NCBI GenBank assembly: GCA_964634465.1
Contig: CAZWLY010000001.1
Coordinates: 372,001 to 436,000 of the forward strand
Reading direction: 5' to 3'
DNA from: CAZWLY01 sp964634465
Lineage (GTDB): Bacteria; Desulfobacterota; Desulfarculia; G963662305
DNA length: 64,000 bases
Positions 49,643 through 59,100 of this stretch are shown here, piece by piece. Numbering within the stretch: the first letter of the stretch is position 1; each line of letters starts with the position of its first letter. The translations under genes were made by a program, and so were the position numbers. The notes under the pieces were generated by a model. It had not been told where the DNA came from. It did no database searches and was given only the letters and a program-made list of their open reading frames with translations.

Positions 49643-50218
49643 ATGGATCAAGAGAGAGCCGAGTCGTTGATCGAGGAGATCGTCGCCGCCCCCGGTGAAA
49701 CGGTGCGCGCCTTTCGGGCTTCGGCCTTCACCGGCGCCCTGGCCGCCAGAACGGCCAACCTGTCGGCTTTCTCCCTGCGGGAGAACTTCACCGGTCCCGA
49801 CTCCAAGCGGAAGCGGTTGGACGACGTGATTCGTCAGACCGAGGAACTGCGCCAGTGGTTCAGCCTGCCGGTCATGTTCGATTCGATCGACGACTTGAGA
49901 GACGCTCTCGACGTCGGCCACTCCCTGGTCGCCAAGTTGGTCATGGTGGGTCGCCTGGCGGCCGAGATCACCCACAAATCGGAGCCCCTCGGACGGGCCC
50001 AACCGGCCGGGGCCGGAGCGCTGGCCTTGGCCGCGGCCAGATCGGCCAGCTTGGCCTTGCGCCAACTGCTGGAAGGCTCGGCCGAGGCCGCCCTCTGCGC
50101 CGAGATGCGGACCAAGATGAACCCCTTGGACCATGAGCTGGCCAGCCTGGTCGAGCTGATCCACCAAAAGACCGAGGCCATCCACAGCCCGCCGGAGATC
50201 GAGTTGCCCACCGCCTGA
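49643..50218 (+). CDS. hypothetical helical protein
   Basis: A 191-residue soluble, largely alpha-helical protein without TM or signal peptide: MDQERAESLIEEIVAAPGET, RKRLDDVIRQTEELRQWFSLPVMFDSI, then DVGHSLVAKLVMVGRLAAEITHK and an Ala-rich helix. No family is recognised. GGAGACGCCC precedes the ATG. It lies 26 bases after the preceding gene and probably ends that transcript; the helicase gene is convergent. Confidence 0.55.
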   Translation: MDQERAESLIEEIVAAPGETVRAFRASAFTGALAARTANLSAFSLRENFTGPDSKRKRLDDVIRQTEELRQWFSLPVMFDSIDDLRDALDVGHSLVAKLVMVGRLAAEITHKSEPLGRAQPAGAGALALAAARSASLALRQLLEGSAEAALCAEMRTKMNPLDHELASLVELIHQKTEAIHSPPEIELPTA

Positions 50219-50319
50219 AACGGCAAAGGCCGAACCCATCCTCCGGCCCTCGGTCCGGCGGTCCGGACCTGAAAGGGCCTGCCTCGATCGAAACCGGGAA
50301 AGACCCGGCTCGACCCGGC

Positions 50320-52980
50320 TCAGGTCAGCGCCACCACCGGCTCGCGGAGGATCATCTGCCGGGCCTTGCTCGCGGCCGCGGCCAGGTCGGGGTGGGTCTG
50401 GTGGAGGCTGGCGAGTTGGCGCAGGTTGTCGGCGGCGCGAAACACCAGCGAGGCCATGTCGCCCGGCTCGACCTCGAACTCGGTCACGATCTCGTCCCAG
50501 CGGCCGCCTTGGGCCCACAGAAAGAGGGCCAGGGCCGGGACGTAGATCATCCGGGGCGCTTCGAAGCCGGCCTCCTTGAGCCGGCCGGCCAACCCGGCCA
50601 CGGCCGCTTCGAGTTTGCGGAAGGCGGCGGTCAGCTCGTTGTCGGGCCCGAGCCTTTTGAGCCGCTTCGGCCAGGCCCGCTCCCGGTCCAGGACGAACGG
50701 GGCCATCAGTCCGGCCAGCAACGGAGGCCGGTTCCGGGGCAGGGCGTCGCGGCGGATGGCCTCGGCGATGACCAGGGGATGGTCCAGCCTTAGATTCGCC
50801 GCCCATTCGCCCTCGGCGGTCAACCGGCCGCCGGTGGCGGCGAAGCCCTCGGACTCCAGAAACTCCTGCCGCCGGACGAAGCCCAGCCACAGCCGCTCCC
50901 GGACTTCGGCCAGGCCGGCCAGCCAGGTCTCGGCCTTGTTCAGCCAGCCGTGCAGTTGGGACCGGCGATCGTGGCATTGCTCGTTGAGCGGGCAGGCGCG
51001 GCAGGGCGAGGCGTCTACGTTTCGGCGAAGCTGCTCCAGACGATCCAGGGCCTGATCGAGCTTGGCCTGGGCGGCCGGCGAGAGGTCCGTCGGTTCGGCG
51101 GCCGGTTTGAAGTTCGAGCGGCTCAAGCGCCTCAATTCGGCCAGCATGTCCCGATCGGGTCTGATCTCGACCTGGGTTGCGGTCACCTGGGCGATTCGAT
51201 CCAGGCCCAGAAACTTCATCCGCAACCGACCGCGCTTGAGCTTGAGCTGAGAGGTCAGACGGGTGGCGACCACGCCCTGCCTGGTCCGGCGGTAGGCGGT
51301 GCGCCTGACCAGCCAGGGTCGACCCCTGTCGTCGAGGACGACCCGGCCCGGCGTAAGCAGCGTGGTCAGCTTGAGTTCCTCGACGAAGTCGTCCCAGCCC
51401 CCCTCGAGGCGCTCGAGCTCGCCGGCCGCCTGGGCGTGGCGTTCACGGGCGATGATCGCCCGTTCGATATCGCCGCACCGGCCGTCTTCGAGCGTGCGGC
51501 TCAGCCGGTCGAGGAACCGGGGCCGCCCGGTCTCGGCCCGGCCGGCCGACTGGAAGACGGCCAGGGACAGATCCAGAAGCGGTTTGACCTCCTCGGGCGT
51601 GTGAGACCTCAACAGATTCAGGACCATGGAGAAATCGAGTTTGATCCGGCTCTCGATGGGCTCGGGCGGAGCGGTGAGCAGATCGGCCAACAACGGCAAG
51701 TTCTGGTGAGGACCGGGGGTGATCACGGCGAAGCCGACGTTGTCCATGCCCCGGCGACCGGCCCGGCCGGTCATCTGCATCAACTCGGTGGCGGTCAGAT
51801 CGACGAAGCCGACCCCGTTGAAGCGGTCGCTCTGGCGAAGAACCACGCTTCGGGCCGGGAAGTTGACCCCGGCGGCCACGGTCGAGGTGGAGAAGATGGC
51901 CCGGAGCAGGCCCAGTTGCATGAGCCTTTCGACCAGCAGCTTGAAGTGGGGCAGGTGCCCGGCGTGGTGGGAGGCTACGGCGAAGCGGCGGAGGTAGCCC
52001 AACAGATGGTGCCCCTTGAGGAACGGGAACTCTTTCAGGAACCGGTCGATGGTCCGGTTCAGGTCCGGTTGCGAGTCGGCCCACCGCCCGGCCGGGCGAG
52101 CCTTGGCGAAGGCCAGGGCCTGGTCGCAATCGGCCCGGGAGGGCAGAAAGAAGATGGCCGGCAGAAGATCGAGCTCCTCCAGCGCCTTGAGCGTCTTGTC
52201 GATGGGCACCGGCCTGGTCAGCGCCTCGGGTCGCCTGAGCAGGTGCTGGATTTTGGGGCTCAAGCGGCCGCGCTCCAGGAACGGCCGGACCTCGCCGTCG
52301 GGGGCCAGGTAGAGTGAGACCAGGGGCACCGGTCGCTCTTCGGCCCGAACCACCCGGCAGGGCTGGCGGCGAACCAGGTGGAGCCAGTCGGCCAACTCCT
52401 CGGCGTTGGCCAGGGTCGCCGACAGCAGCAGCAGCCGCACCCGGACCGGCAGGTAGATGATCACCTCTTCCCAGACCACGCCCCGGTCGAAGTCGCCCAG
52501 GTAGTGGGCCTCGTCGAGAACGACCAGGTCGCAATCCAGGTCCTCGCCCCTGGTCATGGCGTCGTAGAGCTGATTTCTGAGAATCTCGGTCGTGCCGACG
52601 ATGATCGGCGCGTCGGGGTTTTCCTTGCGGTCGCCGGTCAGGATGCCGACCTTTTCCGGTCCGAACCGGGCCGAGAACTCCAGGAGCTTGGCGTTGGAGA
52701 GCGCCTTCAAGGGCGAGGCGTACCAGGCCCGGCGGCCGGCGGCGACCACCCGGGCCATGGCCGTTTCGGCGATCCAGGTCTTGCCCGAGCCGGTCGGTGC
52801 CGAGACCAGGACGTCGGCCGATTCGATCAGCGCCGCCGCCTCGGTCTGGAACGGGTCGGGCTTGAAGGGGACCTTCTCGGGCAGGCCGATGTCCTTCAGC
52901 AGCGCCTGGGCCGCCCCGGCCGCCCGGGGTCTGAACTTGCCGGCCCGACCGGTTTTCTTTCCTCTTCCAGAAGGCTTCAA
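50320..52980 (-). CDS. Ski2-like DEAD/DEAH-box helicase
   Basis: An 886-residue superfamily 2 helicase. Motif I SAPTGSGKTWIAE (about residue 60), Ia YASPLKALSNAK, II VVLDEAHYLGD, III LLLSATLANAEELADWL, then ATPase domain 2 with FFLPSRADCDQAL, FSTSTVAAGVNFPARSVVL and motif VI QMTGRAGRRGMDNVGF. A cysteine cluster CRACPLNEQC and a C-terminal DSHCT-like helical domain (DEIVTEFEVEPGDMASLVFRAADNL) follow, as in Mtr4/HelY proteins. It unwinds RNA or DNA with ATP. No ribosome-binding site is obvious; the basic KPSGRGKKTGRAGKF N-terminus may bind nucleic acid. Confidence 0.9.
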   Translation of the reverse strand: MKPSGRGKKTGRAGKFRPRAAGAAQALLKDIGLPEKVPFKPDPFQTEAAALIESADVLVSAPTGSGKTWIAETAMARVVAAGRRAWYASPLKALSNAKLLEFSARFGPEKVGILTGDRKENPDAPIIVGTTEILRNQLYDAMTRGEDLDCDLVVLDEAHYLGDFDRGVVWEEVIIYLPVRVRLLLLSATLANAEELADWLHLVRRQPCRVVRAEERPVPLVSLYLAPDGEVRPFLERGRLSPKIQHLLRRPEALTRPVPIDKTLKALEELDLLPAIFFLPSRADCDQALAFAKARPAGRWADSQPDLNRTIDRFLKEFPFLKGHHLLGYLRRFAVASHHAGHLPHFKLLVERLMQLGLLRAIFSTSTVAAGVNFPARSVVLRQSDRFNGVGFVDLTATELMQMTGRAGRRGMDNVGFAVITPGPHQNLPLLADLLTAPPEPIESRIKLDFSMVLNLLRSHTPEEVKPLLDLSLAVFQSAGRAETGRPRFLDRLSRTLEDGRCGDIERAIIARERHAQAAGELERLEGGWDDFVEELKLTTLLTPGRVVLDDRGRPWLVRRTAYRRTRQGVVATRLTSQLKLKRGRLRMKFLGLDRIAQVTATQVEIRPDRDMLAELRRLSRSNFKPAAEPTDLSPAAQAKLDQALDRLEQLRRNVDASPCRACPLNEQCHDRRSQLHGWLNKAETWLAGLAEVRERLWLGFVRRQEFLESEGFAATGGRLTAEGEWAANLRLDHPLVIAEAIRRDALPRNRPPLLAGLMAPFVLDRERAWPKRLKRLGPDNELTAAFRKLEAAVAGLAGRLKEAGFEAPRMIYVPALALFLWAQGGRWDEIVTEFEVEPGDMASLVFRAADNLRQLASLHQTHPDLAAAASKARQMILREPVVALT

Positions 52981-53090
52981 TTCAATAACCGCCCACTCGC
53001 CGTCGGCCCGCTCGGTCGACGCTTCGAGATACTTCGGCGGGGCGAGAGCCGGCGGACTTCAACCGCCGGCCGACCCGCGCCGATCGACCG

Positions 53091-53984
53091 TCAGTCCAGG
53101 AACTCCCCCCTGGCCACCGGAACCACCGACCCGCCCACGTTGACCTCGATGCCGCCGTCTCCTCTCGCCGAGGCCGACAGAAAAAGGAGCGAGCGACGAC
53201 CGATCTCGTAGCCTTGCTCCACCCTGACCTCGACCCGCTCGCCGCCCAGGACGCGGTGCTCGACCAGGTAGGCGGCCAGGCAGCCGTTGGCGCTGCCGGT
53301 GGCCGGGTCCTCGGGCACGCCGTAGTAGCCGGCGAACATGCGGACGTTCAAATCGTTGGCCGGCTCATAGGTTTCCCGGCAGAAGATCAGGATGGCCTTG
53401 GCCGCGGTGTTTTCGATAAAATCCAGATACTTTCGGTTATCCACCGCCGCTCGTTTGACCGCCGCCAGGGATTTCAGACCGACGACGATGAAGGGCAGGC
53501 CGGTCGAAACCTCCTGGACCGGCAGGCCGGGCTCCAGGTCGTCCAGATCGAGCCCCAAGACTTCGGCCGCCACGCCGGGGTCCAGAACCGGGCCGAAGAC
53601 GGGCTCGGCCTGCCTCATCCACAGCAGGTCCGGCCCGTCCTCCTGGGGGGTGATTCTCACCGGAACGGGCCCCGCCTTGAGGTCGAGCGTCAGCCGCTCG
53701 ACCGGCTGGGCCGCGATCTCCCTGGCGATGACAAAGGCGGCGCCCAGGGTCGGGTGGCCGGCGAAGGGAACCTCGTGCTCCGGCGTGAAGATGCGGACCG
53801 GATAACCCTTTTCCCCAGGCTCTTCAGCCATGAGAAAGGCGGTCTCGGAGTAGTTCATCTCCTTGGCGATCCGCTGCATCTCTCCGCCGGCCAGGCCGGG
53901 CCAGGTCTTGACGACCGCCAACTGGTTGCCTTGGTACTTCTCTTGGGAGAAGACATCGACGATGAAAAAGGAGCCGTCGATCAT
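53091..53984 (-). CDS. PhzF family isomerase-like protein
   Basis: A 297-residue PhzF/DapF-fold protein. FIVDVFSQEKYQGNQLAVV opens it, then the catalytic Glu in MNYSETAFL, FTPEHEVPFAGHPTLGAAFVI and in the second half GVPEDPATGSANGCLAAYL and VEVRVEQGYEIGRRS. Members catalyse isomerisations or epimerisations; the substrate is not predictable. GGAGGCGGTC precedes ATG 53984. Monocistronic and divergent from the NarL-type kinase gene. Confidence 0.9.
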   Translation of the reverse strand: MIDGSFFIVDVFSQEKYQGNQLAVVKTWPGLAGGEMQRIAKEMNYSETAFLMAEEPGEKGYPVRIFTPEHEVPFAGHPTLGAAFVIAREIAAQPVERLTLDLKAGPVPVRITPQEDGPDLLWMRQAEPVFGPVLDPGVAAEVLGLDLDDLEPGLPVQEVSTGLPFIVVGLKSLAAVKRAAVDNRKYLDFIENTAAKAILIFCRETYEPANDLNVRMFAGYYGVPEDPATGSANGCLAAYLVEHRVLGGERVEVRVEQGYEIGRRSLLFLSASARGDGGIEVNVGGSVVPVARGEFLD

Positions 53985-54350
53985 GACCGCCTCCAGAATG
54001 AGTTTACAGCCCGCCGGTCGAGACGGCCTCCGGCGACGATTCTTTCAACGTCCGGCGGAGCTTAGAACCACTCGGCTCCCGGCCGAGTGTCCCGGCCGGC
54101 CGGCAGTCTAGGTAGCATAGGCCGCCGCGGAAAACGCCGTCAAGAAGCAAATGGCGACGCCTTTCGACTCGGTCCGACCGCCGCCGGCTGGGACCCCGAC
54201 TCGCCCGGCGAAACGACCTCGCGGCTCGATCTGTCGGTCTGGAGCGCCGAGAGACCTCGGCCTCGCCTCGATTTGTAAACCGGTTCCTGAAAAGCTACAA
54301 TTGGCCTGCTGACGGCCTTTGGCCATGAAGCCGGTCTTTGGGGTGGAGTC
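53985..54350. other. divergent intergenic region
   Basis: 366 bases with no credible gene. Short frames on both strands lack ribosome-binding sites. The kinase promoter is listed separately (54273-54301). Confidence 0.45.
54273..54301 (+). promoter_or_regulatory. putative promoter of the NarL-type two-component genes
   Basis: TTGTAA (54273-54278), 17 bases, TACAAT (54296-54301), with transcription expected near 54308 and ATG at 54351. Confidence 0.5.
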
Positions 54351-56828
54351 ATGACCCTGCGCACAATCCTGATCGTGCTTTCGCTGCTGGTCCTGATGTC
54401 GACGGCGGTGGGCGGCCAGCTCTACTATTCGGCCCTCAAGGAGTCGGCCTACAACGACGCCCGGCGCAAGGCCGCCTCCAACGCCGAGGTGATCACCAGC
54501 CGCTTGTCGTCGTTTCTCTCCGAGAACCTGAAGCCGGTCAAGGCCCTGGCCGGGTTGACCGATTTGAGGCTCGCCCTGCTCCGCCCGGACGAGGACTCGC
54601 TGACCAGAGCCAACTCCCTGCTCAGCCACTTCAAGAGATCGCTCGGCGTGGACGTCTGCTACCTGATGGACCGGGACGGATTGACCATCGCCTCCAGCAA
54701 CAAGGACGACCCAGACAGCTTCGTCGGCAAGAACTTCTCGTTTCGGCCTTACTTCCAGCAGGCGATAAAGGGTGTCCCAGCCACCTACATGGCCCTGGGC
54801 ACGGCCTCGATGAAGCGGGGGGCCTACTTCAGCCACCCGGTCTATCGCCAGGGGGCCGACTTTCCCGAAGGGGTGGTGGTCATCAAGGCCGCCATCGACG
54901 TCATGGAGAAGAAGGTCTTCCAGGTCTCGGACGGCATCGTCACCCTGTCCGACCCCAACGGGATCATCTTCAGCACCAACAAGCCGGAGTGGTTGTATCA
55001 CACCCTGTGGCGGCTTTCGCCCGAGCAGGCCGAGGCCATCGCCAAGACCCGTCAGTTCGGCCAGGGGCCCTGGGAGTGGACCGGGCTCAAGGAGAAGGAC
55101 TGGGAGCACGCCGTCGACATCGCCGGCAACGAGTACCTCATCCACCAGATGGAGATAGAGAACTTTCCCGGCTGGCAGGTGACCTATCTCCGGAGCGTCA
55201 AGGCCATCTCCAAGAGCGTCTTCGACCCGCTGATCAAGACCACCGGCACGATCATCCTGGCCCTGGTCATCCTGGTCGGAATCGCGGTCTACTACCTCTA
55301 CCGCCGGGCCAGCCACGACATCGTCCGCCGCCGGATCGCCGAGGAGGAGCTTCGCCAGAGCGAGGAGCGCTACCGGTCGCTGTACCACAACACGCCGGCC
55401 ATGCTCCACTCCATCGACGCCCAGGGGCGGTTGATCTCGGTCTCCGACTACTGGGTCGAGGCGCTGGGCTATGAGCGCGAGGAGGTCATCGGCGAGAGGG
55501 TGACCAAGTTCTTGACCGAGGACTCCCGGCGCTACGCCGAGGAGGAGGTCCTGCCCGAGTTCTTCAAGACCGGCGTGGCCAAGGACGTCTCCTACCAGTA
55601 CGTCAGGAAGGACGGTTCGGTCATCGACGTGTTGCTCTCGGCCATCACCGAACGGGACCAGATCGGCGAGATACGCCGCTCGCTGGCGGTGTTGGTGGAC
55701 ATCACCGAGCGGAAGCGGGCCGAGGAGGAGCTGAAAAGGGCCCAGGAGAAGCTGAGTCGCTACTCGAAGGAGTTGGAGCGTCAGGTCAGGGAGCGGACCA
55801 GGGAGATCACCAGCATTCTGGAGTACACCCCGGCCGTGGTCTACATCAAGGACGCCGAGGGGAGATACATCCTGGTCAACTCTCGCTACGAGGAGCTGTT
55901 CGGCATCTCCAACCAGAACCAGGAGATCCAGGGCAAGACCGACGCCGAGGTTCTGCCCCCGGCGGTGGCCGAGCAGTATCTGGCCCACGACGGCCGCCTC
56001 AAAAAAGAGGGCCGCTCGTTCCAGGTCGAGGAGCGGGTGCCCCAGCCGGACGGCGAGCAGACCTATCTGTCGGTCAAGTTTCCGATCAAGAACGAGCAGG
56101 GCGAGATCACCCGCCTGGGCGGCATCTCGATCAACATCACCGACCTGAAAAGGGCCCAGGAGCAGTTGAGAAGGCTCTCGGGCGGGATCATGGCCCGCCA
56201 GGAGAAGGAGCGGGCGGCCATCGCCAGGGAACTCCACGACGAGTTGGGCCAGGTGCTGACCGCCCTTCGGATGGACGCCGTCTGGCTGAGAAACAGGCTC
56301 AAGGACAAAGACGACGCGGCCAGTCGGCGGGCGGTCAACATGTGCGACATCATCGATGAGACCATCAGCGAGGTCCGGGCCATTTCGACCAGACTCAGAC
56401 CGGCCGTTTTGGACGATCTGGGTTTGATCGACGCTCTGGAATGGTATACTAGCGAATTCGAGAAGCGGACCGAAATCGCCTGCGTCTTCAACCACGAGGA
56501 CGTGCCGCCGGTCAGCGAGCTCGTGGCCACCGCCGCCTACCGCATCGCCCAGGAGGCGTTGACCAACGTCGCCCGCCACTCCGGGGCCAACCGGGTGGAC
56601 GTGACGCTCAGGGCCGAGGGCTCGAAGCTGACCCTGGCCGTGGTCGATGAGGGCCGGGGGTTCGACGCCGAGCGGCTGGACGAGTACGAGGCGCTGGGCG
56701 TGGCCGGGATGAAGGAACGGGCCGGTCTGGTCGGCGGCGAAGTTACGATCAGATCGAAGCCGGGGAGGGGCACGGCGGTCTATTTCAGCCTGCCCATCGA
56801 CGGCTTGGGGGTGAGTCGAGTTGATTAA
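54351..56828 (+). CDS. CACHE-PAS sensor histidine kinase (NarL/HisKA_3 type)
   Basis: An 825-residue membrane kinase. TM1 at about 5-25, a periplasmic double-CACHE sensor (VDVCYLMDRDGLTIASSNKDD, SFRPYFQQAIKG, SHPVYRQGADFPEGVVVIKA), TM2 near 305-322 (LALVILVGIAVYYLY), PAS domains at about 345-460 (GRLISVSDYWVEALGY) and 485-600 (GRYILVNSRYEELFG), then a HisKA_3 domain with the phospho-acceptor in AIARELHDELGQVLTALRMD and a HATPase (LTNVARHSGA, DEGRGFDAERL). The CACHE domain is of the DctB kind, which senses organic acids. It overlaps the response-regulator gene by 8 bases. Together they may regulate the TRAP system 2 genes downstream. Confidence 0.92.
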   Translation: MTLRTILIVLSLLVLMSTAVGGQLYYSALKESAYNDARRKAASNAEVITSRLSSFLSENLKPVKALAGLTDLRLALLRPDEDSLTRANSLLSHFKRSLGVDVCYLMDRDGLTIASSNKDDPDSFVGKNFSFRPYFQQAIKGVPATYMALGTASMKRGAYFSHPVYRQGADFPEGVVVIKAAIDVMEKKVFQVSDGIVTLSDPNGIIFSTNKPEWLYHTLWRLSPEQAEAIAKTRQFGQGPWEWTGLKEKDWEHAVDIAGNEYLIHQMEIENFPGWQVTYLRSVKAISKSVFDPLIKTTGTIILALVILVGIAVYYLYRRASHDIVRRRIAEEELRQSEERYRSLYHNTPAMLHSIDAQGRLISVSDYWVEALGYEREEVIGERVTKFLTEDSRRYAEEEVLPEFFKTGVAKDVSYQYVRKDGSVIDVLLSAITERDQIGEIRRSLAVLVDITERKRAEEELKRAQEKLSRYSKELERQVRERTREITSILEYTPAVVYIKDAEGRYILVNSRYEELFGISNQNQEIQGKTDAEVLPPAVAEQYLAHDGRLKKEGRSFQVEERVPQPDGEQTYLSVKFPIKNEQGEITRLGGISINITDLKRAQEQLRRLSGGIMARQEKERAAIARELHDELGQVLTALRMDAVWLRNRLKDKDDAASRRAVNMCDIIDETISEVRAISTRLRPAVLDDLGLIDALEWYTSEFEKRTEIACVFNHEDVPPVSELVATAAYRIAQEALTNVARHSGANRVDVTLRAEGSKLTLAVVDEGRGFDAERLDEYEALGVAGMKERAGLVGGEVTIRSKPGRGTAVYFSLPIDGLGVSRVD

Positions 56829-57459
56829 GGTGCTTTTGGCCGACGATCACCGGATCGTTCGGGCCGGCCTGCGAAGCATCATCGAGGACGCCGGCGACAT
56901 GACCGTCGTCGCCGAGGCGGCCGACGGCGCCCAGGCCATCGAGAAAGTCCACGACACCAGGCCGGACGTGGCCGTCATCGACATCTCCATGCCTGGGGTG
57001 GACGGGCTGGAGGTCATCAGCCGGTTGCACGACGATTTTCCGGACCTCCCGATCGTGGTTTTGACCATGCACGAGGAAGAGCAATACGTCGTCCGCTCGA
57101 TCTCGGCCGGGGCGATGGGCTACATCACCAAGCGCTCGGCCCCGGAGAAGCTGGTCGCGGCGATCAGGAAGGTCCACGCCGGCGGCCGCTACCTGAGCGA
57201 CGAGGCGGCCGAGCTTCTGGCGCTTCGCCTGGCCCGCGGCTCCAAGTCCCAGTCGCCGATCGATTCCCTTTCGAATCGGGAGCTCCAGGTTCTGCGCCGC
57301 CTGGCCCTGGGCCAAACCAACCGGGAGATCGCCGAGACCTACCACATCAGCGTCAAGACGGTGGACACCTACCGCTTCCGGTTGCTCAAGAAGCTCAATC
57401 TCAGGAACAACGCCGAGGTGTCGCGCTTCGCCATTCAGAACGGATTGATCGAGTCCTGA
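56821..57459 (+). CDS. NarL/LuxR-type response regulator
   Basis: A 212-residue regulator. The receiver has LLADDHRIVRAGL, the phospho-acceptor Asp in VAVIDISMPGVDGLEV and the conserved Lys in YITKRSAPEKL. The C-terminal LuxR HTH is SNRELQVLRRLALGQTNREIAE and TVDTYRFRLLKKL. Start is TTG 56821, overlapping the kinase stop, so the pair is translationally coupled. Likely targets are nearby promoters, such as that of TRAP system 2. Confidence 0.93.
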   Translation: MIKVLLADDHRIVRAGLRSIIEDAGDMTVVAEAADGAQAIEKVHDTRPDVAVIDISMPGVDGLEVISRLHDDFPDLPIVVLTMHEEEQYVVRSISAGAMGYITKRSAPEKLVAAIRKVHAGGRYLSDEAAELLALRLARGSKSQSPIDSLSNRELQVLRRLALGQTNREIAETYHISVKTVDTYRFRLLKKLNLRNNAEVSRFAIQNGLIES

Positions 57460-57467
57460 GGAGTAAG

Positions 57468-57737
57468 ATGTCCCAGGCTTACGACGTCCAGGTCGAAGTG
57501 ATCTCCGTCAAGGGAGAATGCTCCGCCGGGCATAAGGTCGGCGAGCGGTTCCTGATCGGCGATCACACCCCGGCCGGTCTGTGCACCTTTGCCTATTCTT
57601 CCCTGAACCCGTTCATCACCACTCTCAGGTTCGGGGGAAGCTTTCCCTGGTCCGAGGACCCCGGCGTCTGCCGCCCCGGCTGCCCCGACGCGGACAACGT
57701 GGTCGTCTTCGAACTGAAGAGAAAAGCGGCCGAGTAA
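57468..57737 (+). CDS. TIGR04076 family protein
   Basis: An 89-residue protein with VEVISVKGECSAGHKVGE, GDHTPAGLCTFAYSSLNPFI, TLRFGGSFPWSED and the cysteine-containing CRPGCPDADNVVVFEL end, matching TIGR04076. The four conserved cysteines may bind metal. The function is unknown; members are common in anaerobes. GAGGAG stands nine bases after the regulator stop, so it is in the same operon. Confidence 0.88.
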   Translation: MSQAYDVQVEVISVKGECSAGHKVGERFLIGDHTPAGLCTFAYSSLNPFITTLRFGGSFPWSEDPGVCRPGCPDADNVVVFELKRKAAE

Positions 57738-58044
57738 TCTGTCTTTACCCTTCGCCTTCGGCTGGATTTGTAAGAAAATTTCTTATCCGGTCAAAGAATT
57801 TATTGGACTTGAAAATCAGACGGGTCCTAGTTTCGATCGCCGGCGCTTGGTGCTACCTTTATCCTTGCATTCCGTAGCGTCCATGCCGGGCGGGCAAGGT
57901 TTGGGGCTTGCGTGCGCTGGAAAAAAAGTTCGTAACGGTCCATAAATCGCGCCGGCGCACGCCGGCCTCCCATAAACAGTCGTGAATACGTGGTGAGGGA
58001 TTTGGCAGTTAACGAGTCTTAACCGAACCCAAGGAGGAACCATT
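57738..58044. other. control region of TRAP system 2
   Basis: About 307 bases holding two perfect dyads, TAAGAAAATTTCTTA (57771-57785) and GCCGGCG-CA-CGCCGGC (57951-57966). The first lies in an AT-rich patch and could be an operator for the neighbouring response regulator or another factor; the second may be an RNA hairpin. No promoter hexamers are convincing, and no gene is seen. Confidence 0.5.
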
Positions 58045-59019
58045 ATGAAAAGACTGATGTTGACCGGTCTGCTGATCGTGGCGGCCGTGGCGCTGGTCGT
58101 ATCCCCAGCCCTGGCCGGGTACAAGATCAAGATCGGCGGCGGCCCCACCGGTGGTACGTTCAACACCTTCGCCAACGCCATGGCCATCTACGTGCCCAAA
58201 GTCAATCCGGACATCAAGGCCAGCGCCGTGGGCTCCGGCGGCTCGGTGGAGAACGTCAAGCGGGTCAACTCCGGTGAGTCCACCTTCGGCCTGTGCTACG
58301 CCGTCGACTCCGCCCTGGGTCGGGCCGGCAAGCTGCCCAAGGACTCCACCAAGTACGACAAGCTGCGCCACCTGGGTTACCTCTATGGCGCCCCGGCCCA
58401 GTTGATCGTCAGGGCCGATTCCGGCTTCAAGAGCGCCAAGGACCTGGTCGGCAAGAAGGTCGCCGTGGGCAACGCCGGCTCCGGCGCCGCCGCCTCGGCC
58501 GAGCGGTTCTTCAGGCATCTGGGCGTTTGGGACAAGTTCAAACCCCAGTTCCTGGGCTACTCCGCCGCCGCCTCCGCCTTCAAGGACGGCAAGATCGACG
58601 CCTTCTGGGTTCTGGTCGGCTACCCCAACCGGTCGGTCATCGAGGCTTCGGTTCAGGTCAAGATCCGCCTGATCGACGTCGGCAAGGACGCCGAGGAGAG
58701 CGGCTTCTACAAGGCCTACGCCTACTCGCCGACGGTCATTCCGGCCGGCACCTACGGCAAGGAGATCGGCGAGTGCAAGACCTTCCAGGACTCCACCCTG
58801 CTCAGCACCAACGCCGATGTGCCCGAGGAACTGGTCTACAAGATCATGAAGACCCTGTGGTCCAAGGAAGGTATGGCGGCCATGGTCGCGGCCAAGAAGA
58901 CCTTTAAGGCCATGACTCTGGAGAACGGCTTCAGGGGCGCTTCGGTGCCGCTGCATCCGGGCGCCGTCAAGTTCTGGAAGGAGCAAGGCAAGACCATTCC
59001 GGCCAACTTGATGCCGTAG
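58045..59019 (+). CDS. TAXI-family TRAP transporter solute-binding protein (system 2)
   Basis: A 324-residue periplasmic protein with a signal peptide (MKRLMLTGLLIVAAVALVV then SPALA). The TAXI fold is shown by KIGGGPTGGTFNTFANAM, ASAVGSGGSVENVKRVNSGES, GKKVAVGNAGSGAAASAERFF and ENGFRGASVPLHPGAVKFWKEQG. AAGGAGGAACC before the ATG is an excellent ribosome-binding site. It is clearly different in sequence from the system 1 protein, so it should have a different ligand or affinity. Confidence 0.92.
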   Translation: MKRLMLTGLLIVAAVALVVSPALAGYKIKIGGGPTGGTFNTFANAMAIYVPKVNPDIKASAVGSGGSVENVKRVNSGESTFGLCYAVDSALGRAGKLPKDSTKYDKLRHLGYLYGAPAQLIVRADSGFKSAKDLVGKKVAVGNAGSGAAASAERFFRHLGVWDKFKPQFLGYSAAASAFKDGKIDAFWVLVGYPNRSVIEASVQVKIRLIDVGKDAEESGFYKAYAYSPTVIPAGTYGKEIGECKTFQDSTLLSTNADVPEELVYKIMKTLWSKEGMAAMVAAKKTFKAMTLENGFRGASVPLHPGAVKFWKEQGKTIPANLMP

Positions 59020-59041
59020 GCCGTCCGCCGATATGGTATAT

Positions 59042-59068
59042 AGGGGGAGGGCGGTAAGCTCTCCCCCT
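59042..59068 (+). promoter_or_regulatory. intercistronic hairpin between TRAP binding protein and permease (system 2)
   Basis: AGGGGGAG (59042-59049) pairs with CTCCCCCT (59061-59068) around an 11-base loop, followed by CTTGTC-TC-GACAAG, a second small dyad. Its location matches the hairpin of system 1. Confidence 0.6.
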
Positions 59069-59100
59069 TGTCTCGACAAGCCTTCTAAAGAGGATTCACC

